DNA of 64,000 bases from Miscanthus floridulus (taxonomy: Eukaryota > Streptophyta > Magnoliopsida > Poales > Poaceae). The translations under genes were made by a program, and so were the position numbers. Numbering within the stretch: the first letter of the stretch is position 1; each line of letters opens with the position of its first letter. The notes below the pieces were generated by a model. That model was not told the origin of the DNA and made no database searches. It saw only the letters and a list, made by a program, of their open reading frames with translations. Below, one piece after another: positions 33,458 to 45,076 of this stretch. The DNA is taken from NCBI RefSeq assembly GCF_019320115.1, contig NC_089584.1, positions 107,091,799 through 107,155,798 of the forward strand, read 5' to 3'.

Positions 33458-35802
33458 TGAAAGGATCTAGGATGTCGCCTAGAGGGGGGTGAATAGGCGT
33501 TTCTGAAAAATCAACACCTTTAAAAGCGGAAACGATTAGTAATAGGAGTTTCCAAAATGGAAACTCCAAATCAGAGTAATACAACCCCTCACAAGTTAGC
33601 CACAAAGTGTATAAAAGATACTAGATAAACTTAGGGAGCCAAACAGCGGCAACCAAAGAGTTGAATCAAAATGCACTAGTCAGTTAATGTCGGAAGTCCC
33701 GACAGTTTGGGTCAGAACTTCCGACGTGTCAGAAGTCCCGATGTTTGGGTCAGAACTTCCGACGTGTCAGAAGTCCTGACAGTTTGGGTCAGAACTTCCA
33801 ACGCAAACTGTCAGCACTTCCGACCCCTACGGGAAATGAACTACAAGTGCTAAAATGAACTTTGTGATGCCGATGACTTACAAACCCACTTCCTAGTGGT
33901 AAGGTAAGGTGTTGGGTCACTCTCTTGACGTTGATAAGCCACCACTCCGTAGATCGAGTCCCAAACCCTAAGAAATAGCTAGAGAGAGGGAGACAACCAA
34001 ATACAAGTAATTTCGAGCAAATCACAACAACAACAAGCACGCGGGAGACAAGAATTTATCCCGAGGTTCGGCAGCCCCACAAAGGAGCTCCTACGTCCTC
34101 GTTGTTGAGGTAACCACTTTGGTCGGAGTCTCTTCCACCTCCTTACCTCACTCAAGGATACCACAAAGGTCACTTGAGTTTCTTCACTAGAAATCAAGGG
34201 TAATACAAACTTCCCAAGGCTCTTCCACAAGATAGAAGCTCTTGGGCGACACCTCGCCGGCTAGGGGAAAATCCCCAAGAGTAACAAATGCAAATCAAAC
34301 CGGCTTGACGAAGAAATCAAGTGCTCAAGCTTGCTCAAAGTGTTTTTCTCACTCAATCCACTCTCCAATCACTCAAACCCTTTAGGAATTGAAGTTGGAG
34401 GCAAAGGAGAGAAGAGTGGCGAGCCTAGAATGCTTGGGGGCTGTTTTGGCTGAGTGTTTGTTGCAATGAAATGAGTGGGCAACGGTTAGAATGGAGGAGA
34501 CGGGTATATATACTCCAAGGCAAAATCTAACCGTTCAGATCTACGTCGGGAGTTCCGACGCAGATCTCGGGACTTCCGACGTATGAAGAAAACACTGTTC
34601 ATGCGAGGTCAAAGTCCACTCGAGACAGCCAACGTCAGAACTTCCGACGAACGTCGGGACTTCCGACGGTCGGAACTTCCGACGAACGTCGGGACTTCCG
34701 ACGTGCACAGTCAGCAGGTCAGTAGAACCATCGATGCCGGAACTCCTGGCTTAGGTCGGGACTTCCGACTGTCGGGAGTTCCGACTCACGTCGGGACTTC
34801 CGACGTCCACAGTCATCGCACAAGCAGTGACTGGGAGTCAGCACTTCCGGCAAGAGTCATGACTTCCGACTGTCGGGAGTTCCGGCTTACGTCGGGACTT
34901 CCGACACCGACAGTCACAGAAAATTATTCTTTGTGCTTGTGAAGTGCTAGAGTGTCTCTCTTTTGATTTAATTATTATGCTTAAGCACTCTATCTTCCTC
35001 AGACCACCTAAACTTGCATCCCTCTTAATAGTACGGCATACCTATTAACTCAAGATCAAAAGAAAAACAAAATTAAACCTTTTGAGTTGATCTTCTTTAA
35101 ATTGATGCCGTGTCTTTCAATCTTCATCAAGTGAGGGTGCCAACATGTCAATATTGATCTTTTCACTTGAGCATAGCCATCTTGAGCATGTGACTTGATT
35201 CCATTCATCAAATATGAATAACTCCAAATGCATCAAGTCACTTTAATCAACTTGTCCAATATAGATTTGATCCTTCACATCAATATGACCATCTTAGCTT
35301 GATTAGTACCTCAACTAAATGCAAGTACTTTCTTCTTCACCCTAGCTAGGTTCTTTGGCCGCCAAGCCGTCGCTTGCCCTTCACCCTTGCTTAGTACCTC
35401 GAAGCCTTTCCTTGCTATCTTCACCATCTCAAGCCATTAAGTCACATCTTGTGTTGAATCATTCATTCATATGTATTATTATCTTTTTCATTTCAATTTA
35501 GCAAGCTTCAAATATGAGACCAATCCATATGCAATCCCTTATGTCTCATTAATTACTTCTTACAAGCTTGCTTTCACATAGAACATGGAAATCCCACAAT
35601 AAATAAGCCTTTGCATGAACTCTATTTGCATTGTTGTCTTGTGCTTGAACTAGATAGTTTACACAATAACACATCATTTTAGCTTTCATTAAGTACCTGT
35701 GAGATAACCTATTACCTGTCCACACTTAGCAAACGAGTTAGTTCTTTAATCACGTTGTCATTCAATCATCCAAAACCCACTAAAGGGCTAGATGCACTTT
35801 CA
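33458..35802 (-). repeat. 3' LTR of the non-autonomous copia element (left copy)
   Basis: Written on + it runs TGAAAGGATCTAGG...GCACTTTCA. In element sense a TATA box GTATATATAC (34504-34513) lies about 31 bases downstream of an array of TCGGGACTTCCGAC quasi-palindromes (34545-34910). A second small cluster of the motif is at 33690-33830. A 119-codon open frame over the array is only the repeat read as protein. Confidence 0.93.
34545..34910. repeat. Array of GTCGGGACTTCCGAC quasi-palindromes in the left copia LTR
   Basis: About 15 copies of a 15-16-base near-palindrome (GTCGGGACTTCCGAC and variants GTCGGAACTTCCGAC, GTCGGGAGTTCCGAC), many only a few bases apart. The equivalent stretch of the other LTR is 43226-43591. 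Confidence 0.9.
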
Positions 35803-35816
35803 ATCTCCCCCTTTTT
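35803..35816 (-). other. Polypurine tract of the non-autonomous copia element
   Basis: ATCTCCCCCTTTTT on +, that is AAAAAGGGGGAGAT in element sense, directly before the 3' LTR. The same tract follows the copia LTR at 52751. Confidence 0.85.
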
Positions 35817-38800
35817 GGTGATTGATGACAACTTGATTAAAGCTTACAAAATGATATAAACATTTAAACTTTTGGGTTCAATGATTTATGAGAGGCTCCC
35901 CCTTAATATGTGCTTATGATTAGAATTCACAAAATGACCTTAAATGTCAACTGCACATACTAAAACATATAGGAGACTCCCCCTAAATCATTGCATCCAT
36001 GGGGTGCATGTGTGTGTGACAAAGTTAAACCGTGATGCATATGACAAGATATATCACACAAGAATAAATATAAAGGCATCACATCAAATATTTTCATTCT
36101 AGCATGCATAGTCCTTATGAAAATAAATATAACACATGTAATTCACACATAGCACTCATTACACATTTTCTCAAGTCCAGAAACCACCGATATATAAAAA
36201 AGATCATATCTCAAGAGATACATAGATAAAGCATAAGTGAGTCTCATCTCTCACATGATACAATCTATCTCAAATCCAAGATACATCAATGAAGCTCAAA
36301 AACAAGAAACGACAGCCTGCAGTACATATCTTCAGGTACAAAGATAAGCAAATGAGACTATCCTGAAGCTTTAATCAGTCTCTCTCCCCCTTTGTCATCT
36401 ATCACCACAAAGGTCCAACAATGACATACTAAGGACAAAGGGGCTACAAGCTGTCACACAAAGCACAAAGGGTGCTTAAGGTTCAAACTTTGTACTAATC
36501 TCTCCCTTTGTATTAAACTCTCCCCCTTTGTCATCTTAAAGAGGTTGTACTTGTCACTTGTTTGCAATTCAAAATAGATCAAGTACATTGGTTTACTAGG
36601 TCATGAACAAACTCATACACTAACCACTAGATTATATAATCATTCAAGCAATAGTGGTATTCTATGAGTCTAAAAATTTTCATTTGTAATGCATGATCCT
36701 ATAAGCATGTACTATATGCACTAACCGCATATTAGTAAGGGATGAAAAATGATCATGCATAAATACAATGATACCTTTGCTATATTGGAGAGGAAGATAG
36801 TCATATAGATTTCAATTTATTTCTCCAATAGCACCATGAAGTCCAATTATAAGCTTGGTGAAGACCAATAGATACTAATTCTTTGAATTCCTATTCTTTA
36901 CCTATATGAATTGAGAATCACTAATGATCAAGTGCACTCTTCTTGTTGTGGTTGGCTTGCTTCTTCTTTGATCATTGCTTGCTTGAGAGTACTAAAAGAT
37001 GCACCACTTATAATACCACTTGAAATTTCATGATATCACTTGAAATTTTATGATGCCACTTAAAATTTCATGACTTGTTCTCTTTTTGGGTGTTGCTTGC
37101 TTTCTAGACCAATCTCTTGATTTTCTTCAACCAAGTACCTCAAATGTCCCTTTAGATTACCACTTCAATTTTAGCCATCCAAGCCTAGGGCGAAGTGACC
37201 TCTCTCCAAAGAACCATCCTTGATACTCACTTGAAATAACTTGAAAGAGAATCACTTGATCCACTTGAAAGATTTTGTTTGATTGATCCATATTGTTGGA
37301 CTTAATTTGATGAATAACTTTGAATCTTTCTTTAAGTCCTTTTCTTTCTACTTGTTTAAGTCCTTTTGTTTCTATCAAAAGATCTCCAATTATCACTAGA
37401 ACTTAAACTTCATCTTCATCTTGATCTTGATCTTGATCTCTAGCTTGAGTACCAAATGTGTACCAGATACATTCTTCAAACAAATTGTCTTGTACTCATC
37501 ATTTGTCATGCTTCTATCTCAAACCAAAACCAAAACATAGGTACCTCAATCACTTATAGATATGATTCTAATTTGAGGACCTTTGAATCTAAGCGACTTT
37601 TGATCAATCCAATAATTTTCACTTTCCTGGCAGATTCTGTACTCTTCAAAGAATAAATCATATCTCCCAAAGTACATATCCAAAAACCATGAAATTTGGT
37701 GACGATGTGACACACTAAGTCTTCTATTAGCTGTAAAAATTTGAGCTTCTTTGGACTTCTATATTGCTACCAGATTTAATATCTTTCCACATAGCTATAT
37801 GCTAAAAACTGCTGCACTATAGCTGACAAGATCTACTCCAAATCCGAAGTATCACTTATCCAAATCTCATGAAATTTGCACAGCAACTAATACCATAAGT
37901 GTAGAGCATGTAGACCAAATTGCAAGCCAATACAAATAGATTTGGTTACTCAAACATGTCTATGATCACTGCTAGCTCAGATTTTCAATATTGGACAGAT
38001 TTCAATAATTGAGCTATTTTTCTCCAAATTGAACCAAACTTGAAATCAACTTGTTTGAATACTCTCACAAGACATATGTCCATTCAAACCACTTACTAGA
38101 AGAAATCTTATGAACATATCCAATCAAACCAACTTCAAACTTGATTACTTAAGCATTTAATCCATTCAAACATCTCATAGCAAGCAACATATGCATATAT
38201 ATCCAATTCAATTAACTCATATGCACCCAAATAAACTTTGATCAACAAGAGATATACCTTGATAGCTTATGATCATCTTTGCAAGCTTCAACTCCACTTA
38301 TTTGTAGGACTTCAAATATATCAATAAATTCCCACAACTTGAATATGACACTTGTATGTTGATAGCATATGGACTTCACTCAATTTTGACTTGGCATTGG
38401 GATAGAATTGCACTAGGCTTCAATACTTGACTCAACATAAGATGAACAATAATAATTCCATTAAATCAAGTCTCCAATGCCATGGTACCTACAAATGATC
38501 ATCCACTTTTCGATGGTACCTCAAACTAGTTTGGGTCCTCTCATGTTAGATGCAACATACTTAGGCATAGCCTTAGTATGAATAGCGGAATTTTTGCAAT
38601 ACTAACCAATAAGGTACAATAACAAACCTTCCTAGGCATAATATTTGCATCAATTGAAATAGGCTTAGGATTCTCACTTAGGGGACATGAATTAGCCAAG
38701 AATTGATTTTCTCTTTTTCGAATATTTGGCAAAATTATGATTTTCAAAAACTTGAGAGAGATTTTAGACGGACATAGGGATTTTTATGGACTTGAGAGAA

Positions 38801-40091
38801 CCATGTCACATGTGATTAGGCAAATAATCAACCAAGGGTAGCAATAATCACAATATGACATGACTAGGTCACAAAGACCCAAAAACCACATGATTTTCAA
38901 AAACCACACCACCTACACATGCTAGTTAGGGATTTTGAAAAACATCTATCCTATATCACACAAATGCACACACTAGCATATAAAGGGCCTTAGATGCACT
39001 TACAATGCATGTATGTAAATACATACCTTTGTCTTGAGCCCACAATATCACCACTGAGATAATACATGGCATGACAACATCATGTTGACCTCACTTGTCA
39101 AATAATCATACCATATATGAAATCAATTTTCATCCAAAGGACTACAAATAATACTAGATAAATTTGTTAGTCCACAATATCACCACTGAGATAATACATG
39201 GCATGACAACATCATGTTGACCTCACTTGTCAAATAATCATACCATATATGAAATCAATTTTCATCCAAAGGACTACAAATAATACTAGATAAATTTGTT
39301 AGTCCACAATGGTGCAAAATAGAAACTGAGCTCCCCCTAAATAAGTACCACAAGTAATTTGACTGACTTTCAACAAGCACTTTATTCTTTTAAGAATTTG
39401 GGAGTCAATTTTCTATTTTGACCAACACAAAGTAATTTGCCATATTTAAATTTCGTTGAGACATACTCACAACCCACTTAGGTTTGATAGATCACAAGCT
39501 TCTAAGCAAATTAAGGATATATGAAATCATATGGATCAAACCTCAATTGCATCCCAATTAGTGCTCTGGTTCCTACCATACCAGACACGTCTGGTAGACA
39601 TACCGGACACGTCTGGCATGTGAAGAACATAAACACTTTTCCTTTCTACCCTGGCCATACCAGACATGTCTGGTAGGCGTAGGACAGAAACAATTGAAGC
39701 GCTGCTTGTGATTCTTCGTTTTAGCTCTAGTACTTCTTGTATGCCTGCATCTGAACAAATGCATTGCTCTACTAGAGAGCCATTAAAAGCATCACATGGC
39801 AAATATGATAATGATTAAATAAAACTAATTAGTCACTTCTAATTATTTCACAAATATGCTTATTTGTGAGCCATTGAGCACTAAACACAAAGTGGCTATC
39901 CTATAAGGTCTTTAGGTACTTGTTACCAATGGTAGAGATGAAGTAAACGATATGGTCATTGATTTATCTTCGGGTCAACCATATATGAGATTATGATAAG
40001 AATTGATTGATAGATTGAGTGAATATTTTCAATTTACTTGCTCAACCATCCCGAAGCTTTCATCTCACCACCAAGTACCTACATTATCAAC
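35817..40091 (-). other. Noncoding internal region of the copia element (pol missing)
   Basis: About 4.3 kb, AT-rich, with no open frame longer than about 90 codons on either strand and no integrase, RT or RNase H motif in either direction. It contains a perfect 132-bp tandem duplication (listed) and, at 39583-39682, CCAGACACGTCTGG-type palindromes. Confidence 0.75.
39043..39306. repeat. Perfect 132-bp tandem duplication
   Basis: Two adjacent identical units containing ACCACTGAGATAATACATGG; the second starts 132 bases after the first. The lack of differences points to a recent slippage or unequal exchange, or possibly an assembly duplication. Confidence 0.9.
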
Positions 40092-42086
40092 CTAAGCACA
40101 TTTTGGTACCCAACTCTTATTGGGTCCTTTTGGGTTAGTCAACAAGTGCTTAGGCACCCAAATGGCCTTAGTACTAGTTTGTGGTGAACACATCACCTTG
40201 CTAGTGCTAACTCCTTTTGTGGTCTTCCTAAGCATATTATTATAAACAAATGTGTTTGGCTTAGGGATGTTACCATTTGGGCAATCATAGCTTAGATGCC
40301 CCTTTCTTTTACAAGCATAGCATATGCGACCTTTGTTTGCTTTATGCTTGTTTTGCTTGTATGGACATCTATCAACCTTGTGGCCCATCTCATTGCATCC
40401 ATAGCATCTTCTTGTTGCAACTTGGGCTACCTTTCTTGACTCTTGATATATTGGGCATTTCTTAGTAGGATGCCCCAATTTCTTGCTCATGAGACAAGCG
40501 CTTTGTCCATCACTCTTCACTTGCTTGGCCTCCTTGATTGAAGCCTTTTGAGTGGCGGCTTCAACCTTGTCGGCCCAATTCTTATGTGGACACGTAGCCC
40601 ACTCATGTCCATACAATCCACAACCATAGCACATACTTTTTCCATGTTTCTTGCTCTTGGTTGTGTTGGCCTTGCTTGAAATGTGATTCCTTTGTTGGGT
40701 TTTGAAGGAAGCAAGGTTTGAACCCTTCTCAAGCTTCTTCACCATGTTATCATGGTTATCTTGAGAAGGTTGTGCTTTCTCCTTACCCTTCAATCGAATC
40801 ACATCTTTCTTTAATCTTTTCACCTCTTCTTTGAGCTCTATGTTTTCTATAAATTTTTGCTCAATCGAAGATTGGCTTGCTTGAGAAGCACACTCATTAG
40901 CACAAGAAATATTCAATTGAGATTGTGTACAAGTGAGTGTGTGAGTAGGAGGTTGAGATGATTTTACCGTTGTAATCACAACCTCATGAGCCACCTCAAG
41001 CATGATGCTTGATTCTACTAATTCTTCATAAGAGCACTTGAGATGAACATAGTTTGCTTGTAGCACATTATATTTGCTTGAGAGTTCATCTAATTTTGCC
41101 TTGAGCTCAAAGTTTTCCTTCTCTAGTTGTGAAACACTAGAAGAGGAGTTAGTAACTAAAGCATGCTCAATTGATAATTTTTCATACCTCTCATTTATGG
41201 CCTTTAGCTCTTGCAATTTGGAGATGAGAAACTTTTCTTGATTTTGAAGTGATTGCTCTTGTTTCTCATTCTCTTCCTCTAGCTCATCATTCTTCTCAAC
41301 TAGCTTCATGAGAATGAGCTTGTCTTTGTTGCTTAGATGATCAAGAGTGTAGCTATCTTCAATTTCAATATCACTCTCTTCTTGATCATCTACTCGTGCT
41401 ATCTCCTTGGCTTGATCTTTCTTGCTAGCCTTCTTCTTGCTTTTCCTGGCCATGAGACATAAGTGATGAGTATCATGAGATACTGAGGTTGACTCATCAC
41501 TTGGCCGCCACCGGGCTTGAGCCTCATCATCATAGACTGCCTGCTGTCCGGCTGCCTCAGCCATACCGAACGCATCTGGTAGGGATACCAGACACGTCCG
41601 GCATGCGCTTGTAGACAGCGCAGTCACCTCGGCTTGCACCTCTTGCTCCGGCTCGACGCTCTTGAGATCTTCTGAGGCTTCTTCGCTGCATGAAGACATA
41701 ATGGACATATTTTCCATTGACTCGACCTCAAGTGCATCATCGCATTTGGATTTTCCATATAACTCAATGAGTTTGGTCCAAATGAGATGAGCACTCTCCG
41801 GAGGTGGTTGTCCATTGAATATTGCCTCATCTTGAACCTCTGCACTCAATATACTCAAAATGATATTAATAGCTTGAGCATTTAGTTGCACGCATATCTC
41901 TTCCTCTTTTGATAAATTCTTATAGTTGCTCCAATCAACTATAGGAAGAGGTATGCTTGCAAACACAATATGCTCAACAAGAGGACTAATATCTCTAAAA
42001 GCATTGAGTACATGAATTGACCAAGATAGAAAGTTTGAACCATCATTTTGGAGAAGCATCGGCTCCAACTCGATAGGCGTCGACAT
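40092..42086 (-). CDS. Copia Gag polyprotein, open reading frame, 664 residues
   Basis: The structural protein of the retrotransposon, which would bind element RNA and form particles in the cytoplasm. I chose the ATG of MSTPIELEPMLL (42084-42086); the upstream in-frame codons overlap the primer site. The N-terminal part has the copia gag signature FLSWSIHVLNAF and LIWTKLIELYG. About residues 200-390 are charged and coiled-coil-like (LVEKNDELEEENEKQEQSLQ). Zinc knuckles CX2CX4HX4C are near residues 486 (CYGCGLYGHEWATC), 560 (CYGCNEMGHKVDRC) and 588 (CYACKRKGHLSYDC). Near 530 a fourth (CLMSKKLGHPTKKC) has Ser for the second Cys. The C-terminus WVPKHLLTNPKG is typical of the gag-pol junction in SIRE-like elements, but a stop follows and no pol is found. 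Intact, so possibly expressed. Confidence 0.9.
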   Translation of the reverse strand: MSTPIELEPMLLQNDGSNFLSWSIHVLNAFRDISPLVEHIVFASIPLPIVDWSNYKNLSKEEEICVQLNAQAINIILSILSAEVQDEAIFNGQPPPESAHLIWTKLIELYGKSKCDDALEVESMENMSIMSSCSEEASEDLKSVEPEQEVQAEVTALSTSACRTCLVSLPDAFGMAEAAGQQAVYDDEAQARWRPSDESTSVSHDTHHLCLMARKSKKKASKKDQAKEIARVDDQEESDIEIEDSYTLDHLSNKDKLILMKLVEKNDELEEENEKQEQSLQNQEKFLISKLQELKAINERYEKLSIEHALVTNSSSSVSQLEKENFELKAKLDELSSKYNVLQANYVHLKCSYEELVESSIMLEVAHEVVITTVKSSQPPTHTLTCTQSQLNISCANECASQASQSSIEQKFIENIELKEEVKRLKKDVIRLKGKEKAQPSQDNHDNMVKKLEKGSNLASFKTQQRNHISSKANTTKSKKHGKSMCYGCGLYGHEWATCPHKNWADKVEAATQKASIKEAKQVKSDGQSACLMSKKLGHPTKKCPIYQESRKVAQVATRRCYGCNEMGHKVDRCPYKQNKHKANKGRICYACKRKGHLSYDCPNGNIPKPNTFVYNNMLRKTTKGVSTSKVMCSPQTSTKAIWVPKHLLTNPKGPNKSWVPKCA

Positions 42087-42124
42087 CCTTTTCTCACGGC
42101 GGTGAAGCTTTGGGTGAGAACCTC

Positions 42125-42136
42125 GCTCTGATACCA
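42125..42136 (-). other. Initiator-tRNA primer-binding site of the copia element
   Basis: Reads TGGTATCAGAGC in element sense, two bases inside the 5' LTR. This is the common copia primer site matching the 3' end of initiator methionine tRNA. Confidence 0.9.
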
Positions 42137-42138
42137 AT

Positions 42139-44483
42139 TGAAAGGATCTAGGATGTCGCCTAGAGGGGGGTGAATAGGCGTTTCTGAAAAATCAACACCT
42201 TTAAAAGCGGAAACGATTAGTAATAGGAGTTTCCAAAATGGAAACTCCAAATCAGAGTAATACAACCCCTCACAAGTTAGCCACAAAGTGTATAAAAGAT
42301 ACTAGATAAACTTAGGGAGCCAAACAGCGGCAACCAAAGAGTTGAATCAAAATGCACTAGTCAGTTAATGTCGGAAGTCCCGACAGTTTGGGTCAGAACT
42401 TCCGACGTGTCAGAAGTCCCGACGTTTGGGTCAGAACTTCTGACGTGTCAGAAGTCCTGACAGTTTGGGTCAGAACTTCCAACGCAAACTGTCAGCACTT
42501 CCGACCCCTACGGGAAATGAACTACAAGTGCTAAAATGAACTTTGTGATGCCGATGACTTACAAACCCACTTCCTAGTGGTAAGGTAAGGTGTTGGGTCA
42601 CTCTCTTGACGTTGATAAGCCACCACTCCGTAGATCGAGTCCCAAACCCTAAGAAATAGCTAGAGAGAGGGAGACAACCAAATACAAGTAATTTCGAGCA
42701 AATCACAACAACAACAAGCACGCGGGAGACAAGAATTTATCCCGAGGTTCGGCAGCCCCACAAAGGAGCTCCTACGTCCTCGTTGTTGAGGTGACCACTT
42801 TGGTCGGAGTCTCTTCCACCTCCTTACCTCACTCAAGGATACCACAAAGGTCACTTGAGTTTCTTCACTAGAAATCAAGGGTAATACAAACTTCCCAAGG
42901 CTCTTCCACAAGATGGAAGCTCTTGGGCGACGCCTCGCCGGCTAGGGGAAAATCCCCAAGAGTAACAAATGCAAATCAAACCGGCTTGACGAAGAAATCA
43001 AGTGCTCAAGCTTGCTCAAAGTGTTTTTCTCACTCAATCCACTCTCCAATCACTCAAACCCTTTAGGAATTGAAGTTGGAGGCAAAGGAGAGAAGAGTGG
43101 CGAGCCTAGAATGCTTGGGGGCTGTTTTGGCCGAGTGTTTGTTGCAATGAAATGAGTGGGCAACGGTTAGAATGGAGGAGACGGGTATATATACTCCAAG
43201 GCAAAATCTAACCGTTCAGATCTACGTCGGGAGTTCCGACGCAGATCTCGGGACTTCCGACGTATGAAGAAAACACTATTCATGCGAGGTCAAAGTCCAC
43301 TCGAGACAGCCAACGTCAGAACTTCCGACGAACGTCGGGACTTCCGACGGTCGGAACTTCTGACGAACGTCGGGACTTCCGACGTGCACAGTCAGCAGGT
43401 CAGTAGAACCATCGATGCCGGAACTCCCGGCTTAGGTCAGGACTTCCGACTGTCGGGAGTTCCGACTCACGTCGGGACTTCCGATGTCCACAGTCATCGC
43501 ACAAGCAGTGACTGGGAGTCAGCACTTCCGGCAAGAGTCATGACTTTTGACTGTCGGGAGTTCCGGCTTACGTCGGGACTTCCGACACCGACAGTCACAG
43601 AAAATTATTCTTTGTGCTTGTGAAGTGCTAGAGTGTCTCTCTTTTGATTTAATTATTATGCTTGAGCACTCTATCTTCCTCAGACCACCTAAACTTGCAT
43701 CCCTCTTAATAGTACGGCATACCTATTAACTCAAGATCAAAAGAAAAACAAAATTAAACCTTTTGAGTTGATCTTCTTTAAATTGATGCCGTGTCTTTCA
43801 ATCTTCATCAAGTGAGGGTGCCAACATGTCAATATTGATCTTTTCACTTGAGCATAGCCATCTTGAGCATGTGACTTGATTCCATTCATCAAATATGAAT
43901 AACTCCAAATGCATCAAGTCACTTTAATCAACTTGTCCAATATAGATTTGATCCTTCACATCAATATGACCATCTTAGCTTGATTAGTACCTCAACTAAA
44001 TGCAAGTACTTTCTTCTTCACCCTAGCTAGGTTCTTCGGCCGCCAAGCCGTCGCTTGCCCTTCACCCTTGCTTAGTACCTCGAAGCCTTTCCTTGCTATC
44101 TTCACCATCTCAAGCCATTAAGTCACATCTTGTGTTGAATCATTCATTCATATGTATTATTATCTTTTTCATTTCAATTTAGCAAGCTTCAAATATGAGA
44201 CCAATCCATATGCAATCCCTTATGTCTCATTAATTACTTCTTACAAGCTTGCTTTCACATAGAACATGGAAATCCCACAATAAATAAGCCTTTGCATGAA
44301 CTCTATTTGCATTGTTGTCTTGTGCTTGAACTAGATAGTTTACACAATAACACATCATTTTGGCTTTCATTAAGTACCTGTGAGATAACCTATTACCTGT
44401 CCACACTTAGCAAACGAGTTAGTTCTTTAATCACGTTGTCATTCAATCATCCAAAACCCACTAAAGGGCTAGATGCACTTTCA
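42139..44483 (-). repeat. 5' LTR of the non-autonomous copia element (right copy)
   Basis: Same length as the left copy. All of the roughly 17 differences that I noted are C/T or A/G, several at CG sites in the palindrome array. TATA box and array are at the same relative positions (43185-43194 and 43226-43591). Confidence 0.93.
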
Positions 44484-44488
44484 AGGTG

Positions 44489-45027
44489 CAAAGCGTGTCT
44501 CTTCTGCAATAGTGCGCATAGTGCCGCATAATAACTTGTTAGACTGAGGACTCTTTTGCAAATGCATCGGAGCGCTCGCGCAGCGGGCCCGTTGGGCCAG
44601 CCTGCTGGTGCGTGGCAACGCTCCACGTGGGTCGCAATGGGCTGCTAGGCCAAATGCTTACCGCCGGCCCTTTTTGTTTTCTAAAGCATTTTTTCTAATT
44701 TAGTTTCTAAACAAACTTGTAGTTTCAATATGAATTTATGTACCTGCCCAAAAATTATGAAACTAATTTGTTATGTTCCTAAAATCATGATCTTTCTACT
44801 GGTATGTCTTGTTCACATAGTTTCACAGTAGTTTCAGGGGCTATCTAATTAAATTGGGATGCTTAATATTATTAAGATATAAACTTGTAAGATTTTTCGT
44901 GATAAATTAGTAATAGTGTTGTCTCTGAAACTTTCACAGTGAATTCCTACCATTATTAGGTGCTCACTGTAGTTTTTGTATCTCCATAATAATTAGTTTG
45001 CTAAGGTAGATAAATGAGCCCTAGTTG

Positions 45028-45076
<49 letters not shown>

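Larger units (their letters stand above)
33458..44483 (-). mobile_element. Copia-type LTR retrotransposon, SIRE/Maximus-like, non-autonomous (gag only)
   Basis: An 11,026-base element on the - strand with two LTRs of exactly 2,345 bases and target duplication AGGTG on both sides. The primer site TGGTATCAGAGC (initiator Met-tRNA type) lies next to the right-hand LTR and a purine tract next to the left-hand one. Inside, a 664-codon open gag is followed by 4.3 kb with no protease, integrase, RT or RNase H reading frame. By eye the two LTRs differ at about 17 positions, all transitions, so the insertion is young. It must borrow pol from a relative. Confidence 0.93.

Noticed and set aside
34545..34910. 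Regularly recurring short repeats resembling a CRISPR array
   Set aside because: The units are 15-16-base near-palindromes with irregular short gaps, lie in an LTR of a plant copia element, occur in both LTR copies and have no cas genes. Not a CRISPR array.
34583..34942. 119-codon open frames at the same place in both copia LTRs (also 43264-43623)
   Set aside because: They are the palindrome array read as protein; their near identity reflects the LTR pair, not coding constraint.
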